Of a stretch of DNA of 64,000 nucleotides, positions 48,409 through 57,393 are shown in pieces; position 1 is the first letter of the stretch, and each line of letters begins with the position of its first letter. The notes below the pieces were generated by a model that saw only the letters and a list, made by a program, of their open reading frames with translations, was not told the origin of the DNA and ran no database searches. Origin of the DNA: Roseicitreum antarcticum (lineage in GTDB: Bacteria > Pseudomonadota > Alphaproteobacteria > Rhodobacterales > Rhodobacteraceae). The position numbers were made by a program, and so were the translations under genes. Location of the stretch: NCBI RefSeq assembly GCF_014681765.1, contig NZ_CP061498.1, positions 2,121,501-2,185,500 on the forward strand. The letters are read 5' to 3'.

Positions 48409-49206
48409 ATGCCCAGAAACCCCGCCTTTCACGAATCTGCCCTGCCCTTGTTCGCTGGCGCCCCAGCGCCGGAAAATGCGCCCGGAAATGGATCGGGGAC
48501 TACACCCAGCCCGTTGAAATCGCACGATAAGCTGCCATCTTACATCCGCGATCACCGCAAACGCCTGCGCGCCCGTTTCATGCAGGGCGGCGCGGATGCG
48601 ATACCCGATTACGAGCTTTTGGAACTGATCTTGTTCCGCGCGATTCCCCGGCAGGATGTAAAGCCGCTGGCGCATCGACTGATCGCCGCTTTCGGCGACC
48701 TCAACCGCGTCATCACCGCCCCACCCGCCCGGCTGATGCAGGTCGATGGCGTCGGCGAAACCGTTGTTCTTGAACTGAAATTACTGGCCGCGGCGGCCTG
48801 TCGCATGGCCCGGTCCCGCGTGCTGAACCAGCCTGTCCTGTCGGGCTGGGACGCGCTTTTGGACTATTGCCACACGGCCATGGAGCATCTGGATACCGAA
48901 CAATTCCGCGTGCTGTTCCTCGACCGAAAGAACGTCCTAATCGCGGATGAGGCGCAGGCGCGCGGCACCGTCGATCACGTCCCGGTCTATCCGCGCGAAG
49001 TGGTGCGCCGCGCGCTCGAACTCAACGCTTCAGCCTTGATTTTGGTACATAATCACCCCTCGGGCGATCCTACACCGTCGGACGCGGACATCATGATGAC
49101 GCAGCAGATCCAGTCAGCGGCCAATGCGCTGTCGCTGACCCTGCACGACCATCTGATCATCGGCAAAGGCCAGGAAATCAGCTTTCGCGCGCAGGGCTAC
49201 CTGTGA
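48409..49206 (+). CDS. radC: RadC family JAB/JAMM-domain protein
   Basis: 265 residues. N-terminal helix-hairpin-helix part (DYELLELILFRAIPRQDVK, then MQVDGVGETVVLELKLL) and C-terminal JAMM metalloprotease-like domain with HNHPSGDPTPSDAD as metal motif, the preceding Glu in DTEQFRVLFLD and the end HLIIGKGQEISFRAQGYL. ATG at 48409 with GTGGGG upstream. The historical link to DNA repair is not supported for the family; its function remains unknown. Confidence 0.93.
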   Translation: MPRNPAFHESALPLFAGAPAPENAPGNGSGTTPSPLKSHDKLPSYIRDHRKRLRARFMQGGADAIPDYELLELILFRAIPRQDVKPLAHRLIAAFGDLNRVITAPPARLMQVDGVGETVVLELKLLAAAACRMARSRVLNQPVLSGWDALLDYCHTAMEHLDTEQFRVLFLDRKNVLIADEAQARGTVDHVPVYPREVVRRALELNASALILVHNHPSGDPTPSDADIMMTQQIQSAANALSLTLHDHLIIGKGQEISFRAQGYL

Positions 49207-49250
49207 CGAATCCCCCGAAAATCAGCGCGTTGCACCCCAAACCCCCGCTT

Positions 49251-50213
49251 TCAGTTCAACGCGTTGCGCGTCAGGCCCAGATCATGCCGCAGCACGATGA
49301 ACCCGTCGGTCCCGTCGCAGGGTGGCAGGGTCGCGCCGATCTCGACCACTGGCTGCACGACACCGGCCTTGGCGGCAATGGTTTTCGCCGTGACCTGCCG
49401 CGCGCAGGTGTGTTCAGTAATCATCGCCTCGGTTTCCAGCCGGATCGCACCATCGGCCAGCCGGTACGCGGCTGGGTAGGTATACACCTCGGCCTGAAGC
49501 GGCCACAGCACCGCAGGATCACCCAGCGTGATCATCCGTCCCGACACATCGGCACCCGTCGCGGTGGGATTGGCGCGGTGGATATGCCCCGGCATGCCAA
49601 ATTCGGCACCGAATTCATAGGCTTGCAGCGCGAAAGCGTCATTGCCTTGCCATTGCACCGCCACCCGGTCATAGGCGGCAGCGGCGGGCACGGCGACGGT
49701 TTCGCGCGTCATGCGCCCGTCGTCAAACACCACCGACACTTCCGCCGTGGTCGTCATGGCGGGCAGCATCACCTGGGCCGCGCCGGTGGCCGAGGTCTGG
49801 AGGGTGAAGGTCAGCCCGGCATGTTCTACCAGCACCCGCGCCCGTGGATCGCACGGCGCGCTGAGGTTCAGGTCGATCATCCCGGCCGGTGCAGCGCTCA
49901 GCCGCAGTCCAATGCTGCAATCAGGCGCCGCAGGTGTCACGGTCATCGTATCCAGGCTGCGCGCGCGCAACGGCACATCTGGCCCGCCATCCAGCGCGGC
50001 GAATTGCGCCCCCCCGGCGTCATTCATCCGATCCTGCGCCCCACGGTCCGGCATCAAACTGGCAGACACAACGGCTTGGGTCGCATCCACCCCCACGACA
50101 GTGCCGCCCACCGCACCTTCTGGCGCCATGAACGATTGCAGCGCATAGCCCGACCCTGCCACCGCAAGGAAACACAGCGCGCCCACACGCAAGATCATTG
50201 TATTCAAATGCAT
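49251..50213 (-). CDS. Exported protein of unknown function, upstream neighbour region of secA
   Basis: 320 residues. One hydrophobic segment near the N-terminus (MILRVGALCFLAVAGSGYAL) acts as signal peptide or anchor; the rest looks like a soluble periplasmic domain with a cysteine pair pattern (PDCSIGLRL, SAPCDPRAR, EHTCARQV, LPPCDGTDG) that could form two disulfides. FGMPGHIHRANP and WPLQAEVYTYPAAYRLADG are the least variable-looking parts. No family recognised with certainty. It lies downstream of secA on the same strand with about 185 bases between; a link to export is only positional. Confidence 0.75.
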   Translation of the reverse strand: MHLNTMILRVGALCFLAVAGSGYALQSFMAPEGAVGGTVVGVDATQAVVSASLMPDRGAQDRMNDAGGAQFAALDGGPDVPLRARSLDTMTVTPAAPDCSIGLRLSAAPAGMIDLNLSAPCDPRARVLVEHAGLTFTLQTSATGAAQVMLPAMTTTAEVSVVFDDGRMTRETVAVPAAAAYDRVAVQWQGNDAFALQAYEFGAEFGMPGHIHRANPTATGADVSGRMITLGDPAVLWPLQAEVYTYPAAYRLADGAIRLETEAMITEHTCARQVTAKTIAAKAGVVQPVVEIGATLPPCDGTDGFIVLRHDLGLTRNALN

Positions 50214-50398
50214 AGCACACCCCCAGCCATAAAATCCTGTGTCGGGGATGCCATGCGATTCGGGCAGCGCTGTGGCGCCATTTGGGCCGATGCGCCGCAT
50301 TACGCCGCAAAACCTTGACGTTTTATCGCAAATGCCCGGGAGCTTTGGCTATCGCGGAAGGCCCGGCGGCGCCGCGCGCCGCCGGGCGAAAATGGTCG

Positions 50399-53089
50399 TC
50401 AGGCGATGCGTCCGTGGCAATGCTTGAACTTCTGACCCGACCCGCAGGGACAGGCATCATTGCGCCCCGGATTGCCCCAGGTCGCGGGGTCGAGTTCGTC
50501 AAAACCATCGACCAGCGGCGCAGGCGCCACCCCGTCATTTGTCGCCGCAACCTGCCGGGATTGCTGTTGCAGGCTGATCTGGCGCAGCATTTCGTCCTGT
50601 TCGGCCTTGGTCAGCGGGCGGATGCGCGACAGCTTCTGCACCACATCGCCGCGCAGCGCGTTCAGCATCGACTCAAAGATGGTGAAGGATTCCGTTTTGT
50701 ATTCGTTCAGCGGATCGCGCTGCGCATAGCCCCGGAAATTCACCGCCGAACGCAAGTGTTCCAGCGTGACGAGATGCTCGCGCCACTTGGCGTCAATGCT
50801 TTGCAGCAGCAACTGTTTTTCCACATTGCGCATACTTTCGGGGCCAAACGCCTCGGTCTTCTCGGCAATGGCAGCGTCCGACGCCTCGCACAGCCGTTCG
50901 CGGATCACTTCCTGATCCACGCCGTCTTCTTCGGCCCAGTCGGTCACGGGCTGGTCCAGGCTGACCTTTTCCTGCAACGCTTCGTGCAGCGCCTCGCCTT
51001 CCCATTGATCAGAATAGGTTTTCGGCGGCATGTAGGTATCGACCAGATCATCGATCACTTGGTGGCGCATGTCGGTCACGATGTCAGAGACATCCTCGGC
51101 GCGCAGGATTTCCAACCGTTGACCAAAGATCACCCGGCGTTGGTCGTTCATCACGTCATCGAATTTCAACAGCGTCTTGCGGATGTCAAAATTGCGGGCC
51201 TCGACCTTGGCCTGTGCCTTTTCCAGCGATTTGTTGACCCAAGGGTGAACGATTGCCTCGCCTTCCTTCATACCCAGCGTAGAGAGCACTTTTTCCAACC
51301 GCTCGGACCCGAAAATCCGCATCAGATCGTCTTCGAGCGACAGGAAGAACGCCGAGCGTCCCGGGTCGCCCTGCCGCCCTGAGCGACCGCGCAACTGGTT
51401 GTCGATCCGGCGGGATTCGTGGCGTTCGGTGGCCAGAACGAACAACCCGCCCGCCTCCAGCACCTTCTTCTTGTCCTCGGCCACTTCAGCCTCGATCCGG
51501 GCGCGCAGCGCGTCGGGTTCTTGATCGGGCTCGGCGGCAAGCGCCTGAAGCACCTTCATTTCGACGTTGCCGCCCAACTGAATGTCCGTACCACGCCCGG
51601 CCATGTTGGTGGCGATGGTGATCGCGCCGGGACGGCCCGCATCAGCGACGATCTGCGCCTCTTGCTCATGCTGGCGCGCGTTCAGGACGTTATGCGGCAG
51701 CTCTTCGCGGGTCAGAACAGCGGCGAGTTCCTCGGACTTTTCGATCGAGGTGGTACCCACCAGAATGGGCTGGCCCTTGGCATGGGCCTCGCGGATGGCT
51801 TCGACGACACCCTCGATCTTCTCGCGCGCAGTGCGGAAGACCTGATCGTGTTCGTCCATCCGGGCGATGGGCTTATTGGTCGGAATTTCCACGACACCAA
51901 GGCCGTAGATCTCCATGAATTCTTCAGCCTCGGTGGTGGCCGTACCCGTCATGCCCGCCAGTTTTTCATAGAGGCGGAAGTAGTTCTGGAAAGTGACCGA
52001 CGCCATGGTGACGTTTTCCGGCTGGATCGCCACGCCTTCCTTCGCCTCGATGGCCTGATGCAGCCCGTCGGACAGGCGGCGCCCGGCCATCATGCGACCG
52101 GTGAATTCGTCGATCAGCACCACCTGATTGTCGCGCACAATGTAGTTCTGATCCTTCAGGAACAGTTTATGCGCGCGCAGGCCCTGATTGACATGGTGCA
52201 CCAGCGTGGTGGATTCCGGGTCATAAAGCGACTGATCCTCGGGCAGCAGGCCCAGTTCCATCAACTTTTGTTCGATGAATTCGTTGCCGTCATCGGTCAG
52301 GTTGGTCTGGCGGGTTTTTTCATCCAGCGTGTAATGGTCTTCGGACAGCAGGGGGATAACCTTGTCCATCTCGACATAGAGACCCGAGCGATCTTCGGAC
52401 GGGCCAGAGATGATCAGCGGCGTGCGCGCCTCGTCGATCAAGATGCTGTCCACCTCATCGACGATGGCGAAGAAATGCGGCCGCTGATACATCTGCGACA
52501 GGTCAGCCTTCATGTTGTCACGCAGGTAATCGAAGCCCAGTTCATTGTTGGTGGCATAGGTCACATCGGCGGCATAGGCGGCCTGTTTTTCGTCATCAGG
52601 CTGCTGCGGATAGACGACGCCGGTGGTCATGCCCAGGCGATTGTAGACCTTGCTCATCCAGTCGGCATCGCGGCGCGCCAGATAGTCGTTGACGGTGACG
52701 ATATGGACGCCCTTGCCCGCCAGCGCGTTAAGATAGGCGGGAAAAGTCGCAACCAGGGTCTTGCCCTCGCCCGTCTTCATCTCGGCGATATTGCCGCGAT
52801 GCAAGAAGATACCGCCGATCAGTTGCACATCGAAAGCCCGCAGGCCCAGTGCGCGGCGCGCCCCCTCGCGGCAGTTGGCGAAGGCTTCGGGCAGGACATC
52901 GTCGAGCTTGGCGCCCTGCGCCACGCGATCGCGCAGTTCCTGCGTCTTGGCGATCAAGGCTTCATCGCTCATCGCCTGGAAGTCGGGTTCCAACGCGTTG
53001 ATCTGGTCGACAATTGGACGGGTGCCCTTGACCTTGCGGTCGTTCGGCGTGCCGAACACCTTTTTCGTCAGTGTTCCAAAGCCCAGCAT
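50399..53089 (-). CDS. secA: Protein translocase subunit SecA
   Basis: 896-residue ATPase motor of Sec-dependent export. [21 protein letters not shown] start, Walker [45 protein letters not shown] (DEAD-like), [15 protein letters not shown], and the C-terminal zinc motif [17 protein letters not shown] that binds SecB. The ATG at 53089 is the family start; the much longer upstream frame has no homology. Divergent from a parvulin-type foldase, a common arrangement in Rhodobacterales. Confidence 0.98.
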   Translation of the reverse strand: MLGFGTLTKKVFGTPNDRKVKGTRPIVDQINALEPDFQAMSDEALIAKTQELRDRVAQGAKLDDVLPEAFANCREGARRALGLRAFDVQLIGGIFLHRGNIAEMKTGEGKTLVATFPAYLNALAGKGVHIVTVNDYLARRDADWMSKVYNRLGMTTGVVYPQQPDDEKQAAYAADVTYATNNELGFDYLRDNMKADLSQMYQRPHFFAIVDEVDSILIDEARTPLIISGPSEDRSGLYVEMDKVIPLLSEDHYTLDEKTRQTNLTDDGNEFIEQKLMELGLLPEDQSLYDPESTTLVHHVNQGLRAHKLFLKDQNYIVRDNQVVLIDEFTGRMMAGRRLSDGLHQAIEAKEGVAIQPENVTMASVTFQNYFRLYEKLAGMTGTATTEAEEFMEIYGLGVVEIPTNKPIARMDEHDQVFRTAREKIEGVVEAIREAHAKGQPILVGTTSIEKSEELAAVLTREELPHNVLNARQHEQEAQIVADAGRPGAITIATNMAGRGTDIQLGGNVEMKVLQALAAEPDQEPDALRARIEAEVAEDKKKVLEAGGLFVLATERHESRRIDNQLRGRSGRQGDPGRSAFFLSLEDDLMRIFGSERLEKVLSTLGMKEGEAIVHPWVNKSLEKAQAKVEARNFDIRKTLLKFDDVMNDQRRVIFGQRLEILRAEDVSDIVTDMRHQVIDDLVDTYMPPKTYSDQWEGEALHEALQEKVSLDQPVTDWAEEDGVDQEVIRERLCEASDAAIAEKTEAFGPESMRNVEKQLLLQSIDAKWREHLVTLEHLRSAVNFRGYAQRDPLNEYKTESFTIFESMLNALRGDVVQKLSRIRPLTKAEQDEMLRQISLQQQSRQVAATNDGVAPAPLVDGFDELDPATWGNPGRNDACPCGSGQKFKHCHGRIA

Positions 53090-53213
53090 GCTATCTCCGC
53101 CTTTTATCCGGCGCCCGGGGTCCGGTGCGCGCCACATCAACCATTCATAACCGTTTCGTGCGATTTGCCGGGGTTGCCCGTGCCCGCCCGGTTCCGTAGA
53201 ACAACGCAGAAGT

Positions 53214-53263
53214 GGGGTGCCCAATGCCGTCGCATCGCCTTGCAGCGATGTAATGGGCGCCCC
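53214..53263. promoter_or_regulatory. Two-tier inverted repeat between secA and the parvulin gene
   Basis: Outer arms GGGGTGCCCA (53214-53223) and TGGGCGCCCC (53254-53263) pair over ten bases with one G-T mismatch; inner arms CATCGC (53233-53238) and GCGATG (53245-53250) pair perfectly. It could form a cruciform, or a structured leader for either divergent transcript. Function not known. Confidence 0.55.
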
Positions 53264-53315
53264 GTGAAGTGTCAACGTCGCGGCCTTAAACCGCGTGTCA
53301 AATGGAGCTATCCTG

Positions 53316-54185
53316 ATGTCGAAACACAGCAATCTGATCGTGTCCGGCGCGCTGGCGCTGCTGGTCGCCCTGCCCGCCACTGCGCAAGACACCGCACAAG
53401 ACGCGCCAACGCCGCAGACCGTCCTGGCTACGGTCGGTGGCACCGAGATCACGCTGGGCCATGTCATCGCGATGCGCAGCGCGCTGCCAGAGCAGTTCCA
53501 GTCACTGCCTGATGCAACGCTGTTTCCCGCGCTGACCGAACAGCTGATCGAACAGACCGCGCTGGCGCAATCCATCGAAGACGACCTGACCTTCGTACAG
53601 CAGATCACGCTGGAGAACGAGACGCGCAATTTCACCGCCAACGCCGCCCTGACCCGCGCCGCCGAAGCCTCCGTGTCGGATGAGGCGATCACCGCCGCCT
53701 ATGACGCCTTCGTGGTGGAATTCTCGGGTCAGGAACCAACCCCCGAATTCAACGCCGCGCACATTCTGGTGGAAACCGAAGAAGAGGCAACCACCCTGCG
53801 CGCCGAACTGGAAGAAGGCGCGGATTTCGCAACGCTGGCGCGCGAAAACTCGACCGATGGTGCTGCCGCAGGCGGCGGAGCGCTGGGTTGGTTCGGGCCG
53901 GGCATGATGATCCCCGCCTTTGAAGAGGCCGTGATGGCGATGGAAGTCGGCGAGATCTCGCAGCCCATCGAGACGCAATTCGGCTGGCACATCGTGCAAC
54001 TGAATGAAACCCGCATGTCCACCGCCCCCGCGCTGGAAGAGGTGCGCGAAGAGCTCGCCGCCGAGATCCAGCGCGAAGCCGCGCGCAACCTGATCGAAGA
54101 CCTGACCGCCGCGACCGAGATCAGCCGCAGCTTCGAAGACCTCGACCCCAGCGTGCTGAGCAACGTGGCGCTGGACGCAGAATAA
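53316..54185 (+). CDS. Periplasmic peptidyl-prolyl cis-trans isomerase, parvulin type
   Basis: 289 residues: signal peptide ([24 protein letters not shown]), a SurA/PrsA-like N-terminal helical region, then the PpiC/rotamase domain with [41 protein letters not shown] and [11 protein letters not shown], about residues 145-235. It assists folding of exported proteins. ATG at 53316 with GGAGC upstream. It faces secA across a 226-base divergent region, fitting a shared role in export. Confidence 0.94.
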   Translation: MSKHSNLIVSGALALLVALPATAQDTAQDAPTPQTVLATVGGTEITLGHVIAMRSALPEQFQSLPDATLFPALTEQLIEQTALAQSIEDDLTFVQQITLENETRNFTANAALTRAAEASVSDEAITAAYDAFVVEFSGQEPTPEFNAAHILVETEEEATTLRAELEEGADFATLARENSTDGAAAGGGALGWFGPGMMIPAFEEAVMAMEVGEISQPIETQFGWHIVQLNETRMSTAPALEEVREELAAEIQREAARNLIEDLTAATEISRSFEDLDPSVLSNVALDAE

Positions 54186-54221
54186 ACCGCAGACAGCGCG
54201 CATCGCGCGTGCTTCAAGATA

Positions 54222-54255
54222 CCCGCCCGTCCGGTGCCCGAAAGGCCTGGGCGGG
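54222..54255 (+). terminator. Hairpin after the parvulin gene
   Basis: CCCGCCC (54222-54228) and GGGCGGG (54249-54255) pair, followed by CGGTTTGCGTTT, 36 bases after the stop. The loop is long and may hold a smaller hairpin. Confidence 0.5.
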
Positions 54256-54366
54256 CGGTTTGCGTTTCAGGGTTCTGGCAGTACACTGGACGCGCACCGC
54301 ACAGCGCGGTAACTTTGCGTAAATATGTCCGGTCTATAAAGGACTGGTCGCACCAAGGGGCGTGAC

Positions 54367-55884
54367 ATGGCGAAGAACAAGACAGACAAGAAAAAAGCGG
54401 ACGCGGACACCTCGGACACGGCGAAGGTCAAGAAGGTCAAGGGCACGAAGTCGGAAGCGGTAAAGGCACAGGCGAAGACGGACAAGAAAGCCGCCAAGGC
54501 CGCCAAGAAAGCTGGCAAGGCGAAGACGACCGACAAGGCAAAGAAGTCCGGCAAAATAACGATCCCGGGCATCGGCACCATCGCGGGCAAGACGCTGGCA
54601 AAGGCCATGGCGAAGGTGTCAGAAGCGGCCAGCATCGCCCCGGCAAAGACGCCCATGCCGATTTCGCCGTTGGCACCTGTGGATGGTTTCCCCGATCTCT
54701 CCATCGTTCCCGGGGTGGAATTTGCGACGGCTTCGGCTGGGATAAAGTACAAGGGTCGCACCGATGTGATGCTGGCGCGTGTCGCCCCTGGCAGCGTCTT
54801 GGCTGGCGTGTTTACCCGGTCGGCGACACGCGCCGCATCAGTGCTGGATTGTCAGGCGAAGATCACCGGCACCGGGGCGGAGGGTGCCGCGATCCTGGTG
54901 AATTCGGGCAATGCCAATGCCTTCACTGGGGCGGTTGGCGCGGCCTCGGTTGATGCGATCTGCGCAGCGGTGGCCGAGCGCCTGAGCCTGCCGCCCACGC
55001 GGGTCTTCACCGCGTCCACCGGCGTGATCGGCCAGCCGCTGCCACATGACCGCGTGATCGCGGCGCTGGATGACCTGAGCGAGGGGCTGCACCCCGACGG
55101 CATCGCCGACGCCGCCCGCGCCATCATGACTACCGATACCTATGCCAAGGGCACAAGCGCCGTGGTCGATGTGGACGGCACGCCCGTCACTATCGCGGGC
55201 ATCGCCAAAGGATCGGGCATGATCGCGCCCGACATGGCGACGATGCTGGTCTATATCTTCACCGACGCCAAAATCGCCCGTGCGCCCCTGCAACGTATGG
55301 TGGCACGCGCGGCAGACAAAACGTTCAACTGCATCACCGTGGACAGCGACACCTCGACCTCGGACATGGTGCTGGTCGCGGCCACCGGACAGGGCCCGGC
55401 GTTGGGCGACCTGCGCGGGAGCCATGCGCGGGCTTTTGAACGGGCGCTGCATGGCGTGATGCTGGACCTTGCGCATCAGGTGGTACGCGACGGCGAAGGG
55501 GCGACGAAATTCGTCGAAGTATCGGTCACCGGCGCAAAGACCAACGATGATGCGCGCAAGGTCGCGCTGGCCATCGCCAATTCGCCACTGATCAAGACCG
55601 CCATCGCGGGCGAAGACCCCAACTGGGGCCGCGTTGTCATGGCGGTGGGCAAATCGGGCGCGGCAGCGGACCGCGACCGCCTTGGAATCAGCTTCGGCGA
55701 CATTCAGGTTGCGGTGAACGGGCTGGTTTCGCCCGATTATGCCGAGGAAGACGGCGCAGCATACATGCGCGGGCAAGAGCTGAAGATCGGCGTGCAACTG
55801 GGCCTCGGCCGGGGCGTGGCGCAGGTCTGGACCTGCGACCTGACGCATGGCTATATCGCGATCAACGCGGATTATCGGTCGTGA
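54367..55884 (+). CDS. argJ: Bifunctional glutamate N-acetyltransferase / amino-acid acetyltransferase with Lys/Ala-rich N-terminal extension
   Basis: ArgJ moves acetyl groups from N-acetylornithine to glutamate in arginine synthesis. The catalytic part starts near residue 97 (MPISPLAPVDGFPDL) and has the normal ArgJ length of about 409 residues: AAILVNSGNANAFTG, TASTGVIGQPLP, KGSGMIAPDMATMLVYIFTD with self-cleavage between Ala291 and Thr292, DSDTSTSDMVLVAATG and EDPNWGRVVMAVG. Before it lie 96 residues very rich in Lys and Ala (MAKNKTDKKKADADTSDTAK onwards), resembling histone-H1-like tails. An ATG at 54655 would give the standard enzyme, but the first ATG at 54367 follows GGGGCG and the frame is open throughout. 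Coupled to mutT (GTGA overlap). Confidence 0.93.
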   Translation: MAKNKTDKKKADADTSDTAKVKKVKGTKSEAVKAQAKTDKKAAKAAKKAGKAKTTDKAKKSGKITIPGIGTIAGKTLAKAMAKVSEAASIAPAKTPMPISPLAPVDGFPDLSIVPGVEFATASAGIKYKGRTDVMLARVAPGSVLAGVFTRSATRAASVLDCQAKITGTGAEGAAILVNSGNANAFTGAVGAASVDAICAAVAERLSLPPTRVFTASTGVIGQPLPHDRVIAALDDLSEGLHPDGIADAARAIMTTDTYAKGTSAVVDVDGTPVTIAGIAKGSGMIAPDMATMLVYIFTDAKIARAPLQRMVARAADKTFNCITVDSDTSTSDMVLVAATGQGPALGDLRGSHARAFERALHGVMLDLAHQVVRDGEGATKFVEVSVTGAKTNDDARKVALAIANSPLIKTAIAGEDPNWGRVVMAVGKSGAAADRDRLGISFGDIQVAVNGLVSPDYAEEDGAAYMRGQELKIGVQLGLGRGVAQVWTCDLTHGYIAINADYRS

Positions 55885-56279
55885 AAACCGTTCTGGTTTC
55901 TGCTGTGGCGCTGATCGACACCGACGGGCGCGTGCTTCTGGCGCAGCGCCCGCCGGGAAAATCCATGGCGGGGCTGTGGGAATTCCCGGGCGGCAAGGTC
56001 GAGGAAGGCGAGACGCCCGAGGCCGCGCTGATCCGCGAGCTGCACGAGGAACTGGGCATCGACACTCACGCCAGTTGCCTGGCCCCCCTGACCTTCGCCA
56101 GTCACAGCTATGAGGGGTTTCACCTGCTGATGCCGCTGTTTGCCTGCCGCAAGTGGACCGGGCAGATGCACCCGCGCGAAGGACAGGTGCTGAAATGGGT
56201 GCGCCCATCCGAAATGCGCAGCTATCCGATGCCGCCCGCCGATATTCCGCTGATCGCGATTCTGCGCGACTGGCTGTAA
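55881..56279 (+). CDS. mutT: 8-oxo-dGTP diphosphatase (MutT-type Nudix hydrolase)
   Basis: 132-residue Nudix hydrolase that clears oxidised dGTP. The full Nudix box lies at residues 37-60 (GGKVEEGETPEAALIRELHE then ELGI). RVLLAQRPPGKSMAGLWEFP before it and the C-terminal MLKWVRPSEM-like segment are typical of MutT. GTG start at 55881 overlapping the argJ stop. Confidence 0.94.
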   Translation: MKTVLVSAVALIDTDGRVLLAQRPPGKSMAGLWEFPGGKVEEGETPEAALIRELHEELGIDTHASCLAPLTFASHSYEGFHLLMPLFACRKWTGQMHPREGQVLKWVRPSEMRSYPMPPADIPLIAILRDWL

Positions 56280-56459
56280 GCGGTTTCCGCCCGCGCAACA
56301 GTCGCGGTGCCGTGTGTGTATCGTCATCAGCGCGGGAACAATAACCCGCATAACACCTTGCTTATCAACAATTTTTCGCCACATTCCCGCCGTTTTTTCT
56401 GGAATTCCCCGCGCGGGTGTGGCAAATATCAGTCAAGCAAAGCACAGGGATGTATCGCC

Positions 56460-56597
56460 ATGATCCGCGCCATCAGAATTGGGAAATATCTCACCGTGCA
56501 AGGTCGGTTCGTGGGCAAAGCCCCGGCAGGCCGCATCACCATTCGGGTCGGTGACAAGACATTCACCGGCAACCCGATCCCCAGGCGCGCCGCCTGA
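56460..56597 (+). CDS. Small basic protein of unknown function (45 aa)
   Basis: ATG at 56460 gives a 45-residue basic protein, MIRAIRIGKYLTVQGRFVGK followed by APAGRITIRVGDKTFTGNP and IPRRAA. The alternation of charged and hydrophobic residues suggests a small beta-barrel or beta-sheet protein. It is followed 30 bases later by a very good terminator, which supports a real transcription unit. I recall no certain family; the upstream extension of the frame looks non-coding. Confidence 0.6.
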   Translation: MIRAIRIGKYLTVQGRFVGKAPAGRITIRVGDKTFTGNPIPRRAA

Positions 56598-56626
56598 ACA
56601 CCGGCCGTCTGTTTCTGCCCAGAACG

Positions 56627-56659
56627 AAAAACCTGCCTTCCCGCGAAGGCAGGTTTTTT
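56627..56659. terminator. Bidirectional rho-independent terminator
   Basis: AAAAACCTGCCTTC (56627-56640) and GAAGGCAGGTTTTT (56645-56658) form a perfect 14-bp stem with a four-base CCGC loop and a T-run on both strands. It ends the small-protein transcript (plus) and the hisS-hisZ-hisG transcript (minus). Confidence 0.95.
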
Positions 56660-56676
56660 GTTGGGCAAAACCCGAC

Positions 56677-57393
56677 CTAAAGTCCCGAAGGCATCCCGAT
56701 TTCCAGCCGCGCCAGCAGCGCCGCCAGCGGCCCACGCGCCCCAGTCCAGTCGGCGGCATGGGCGGCAAACAGCGTCGCCTGTGACTGATGCACGGGCGCG
56801 CCTTGCAAGATCTTCAGATGGTTGGCGCGCAGCGTTTCGCCGGTCGAGGTGATGTCGGCCACGGCCTCGGCGGTCAGGTTCTTCACCGTGCCCTCGGTCG
56901 CGCCTTGGCTGTCGACCAGTTGATAATCCGCCACGCCGTGGCGGCGCAGGTGGTCGCGCACCAGCCGGTGGTATTTGGTGGCGATGCGCAGCCGGTGGCC
57001 ATGGGTGGCGCGGAATTGCGCGGCAACTGCGTCCAGATCATCCAGCGTTTCCACATCGACCCAGACCGACGGCACCGCGATGATCAGGTCAGCGTGGCCA
57101 AAACCCATGAGCGCCAGTTCGGTCACCTGCTGCGTCCAGTCGGCCAGCCCCTCACGCACCAGATCGGACCCGGTGACGCCCAGATGGATGCGCCCCGCAG
57201 CCAGTTCACGCGGGATCTCGCCCGCCGAAAGCAACACCAGCTCCACGCCCTCAACGCCCTCGACGGCACCGGCATATTCCCGCGCGGCGCCTGCGCGGCG
57301 CAAGGTCACGCCATGGTCCCCGAACCAGTCAAAGGTCTTGTCCATCAGCCGCCCCTTGGACGGCACCCCCAGTTTCAGCGGTATCGCGCTCAT
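56677..57393 (-). CDS. hisG: ATP phosphoribosyltransferase, short form
   Basis: First enzyme of histidine synthesis, 238 residues, the short (HisGS) form that needs HisZ for activity and regulation. LKLGVPSKGRLMDKTFDWF, GVTGSDLVREG, IATKYHRLVRDHLRRHGV and the phosphoribosyl-binding QGATEGTVKNLTAEAVADIT segment. The start overlaps the hisZ stop (ATGA), which fits the need for equal amounts of the two subunits. Confidence 0.97.
   Translation of the reverse strand: MSAIPLKLGVPSKGRLMDKTFDWFGDHGVTLRRAGAAREYAGAVEGVEGVELVLLSAGEIPRELAAGRIHLGVTGSDLVREGLADWTQQVTELALMGFGHADLIIAVPSVWVDVETLDDLDAVAAQFRATHGHRLRIATKYHRLVRDHLRRHGVADYQLVDSQGATEGTVKNLTAEAVADITSTGETLRANHLKILQGAPVHQSQATLFAAHAADWTGARGPLAALLARLEIGMPSGL

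Noticed and set aside
51419-53512. 697-codon plus-strand frame opposite secA
   Set aside because: Antisense to a complete secA; no ribosome site or recognisable domain.
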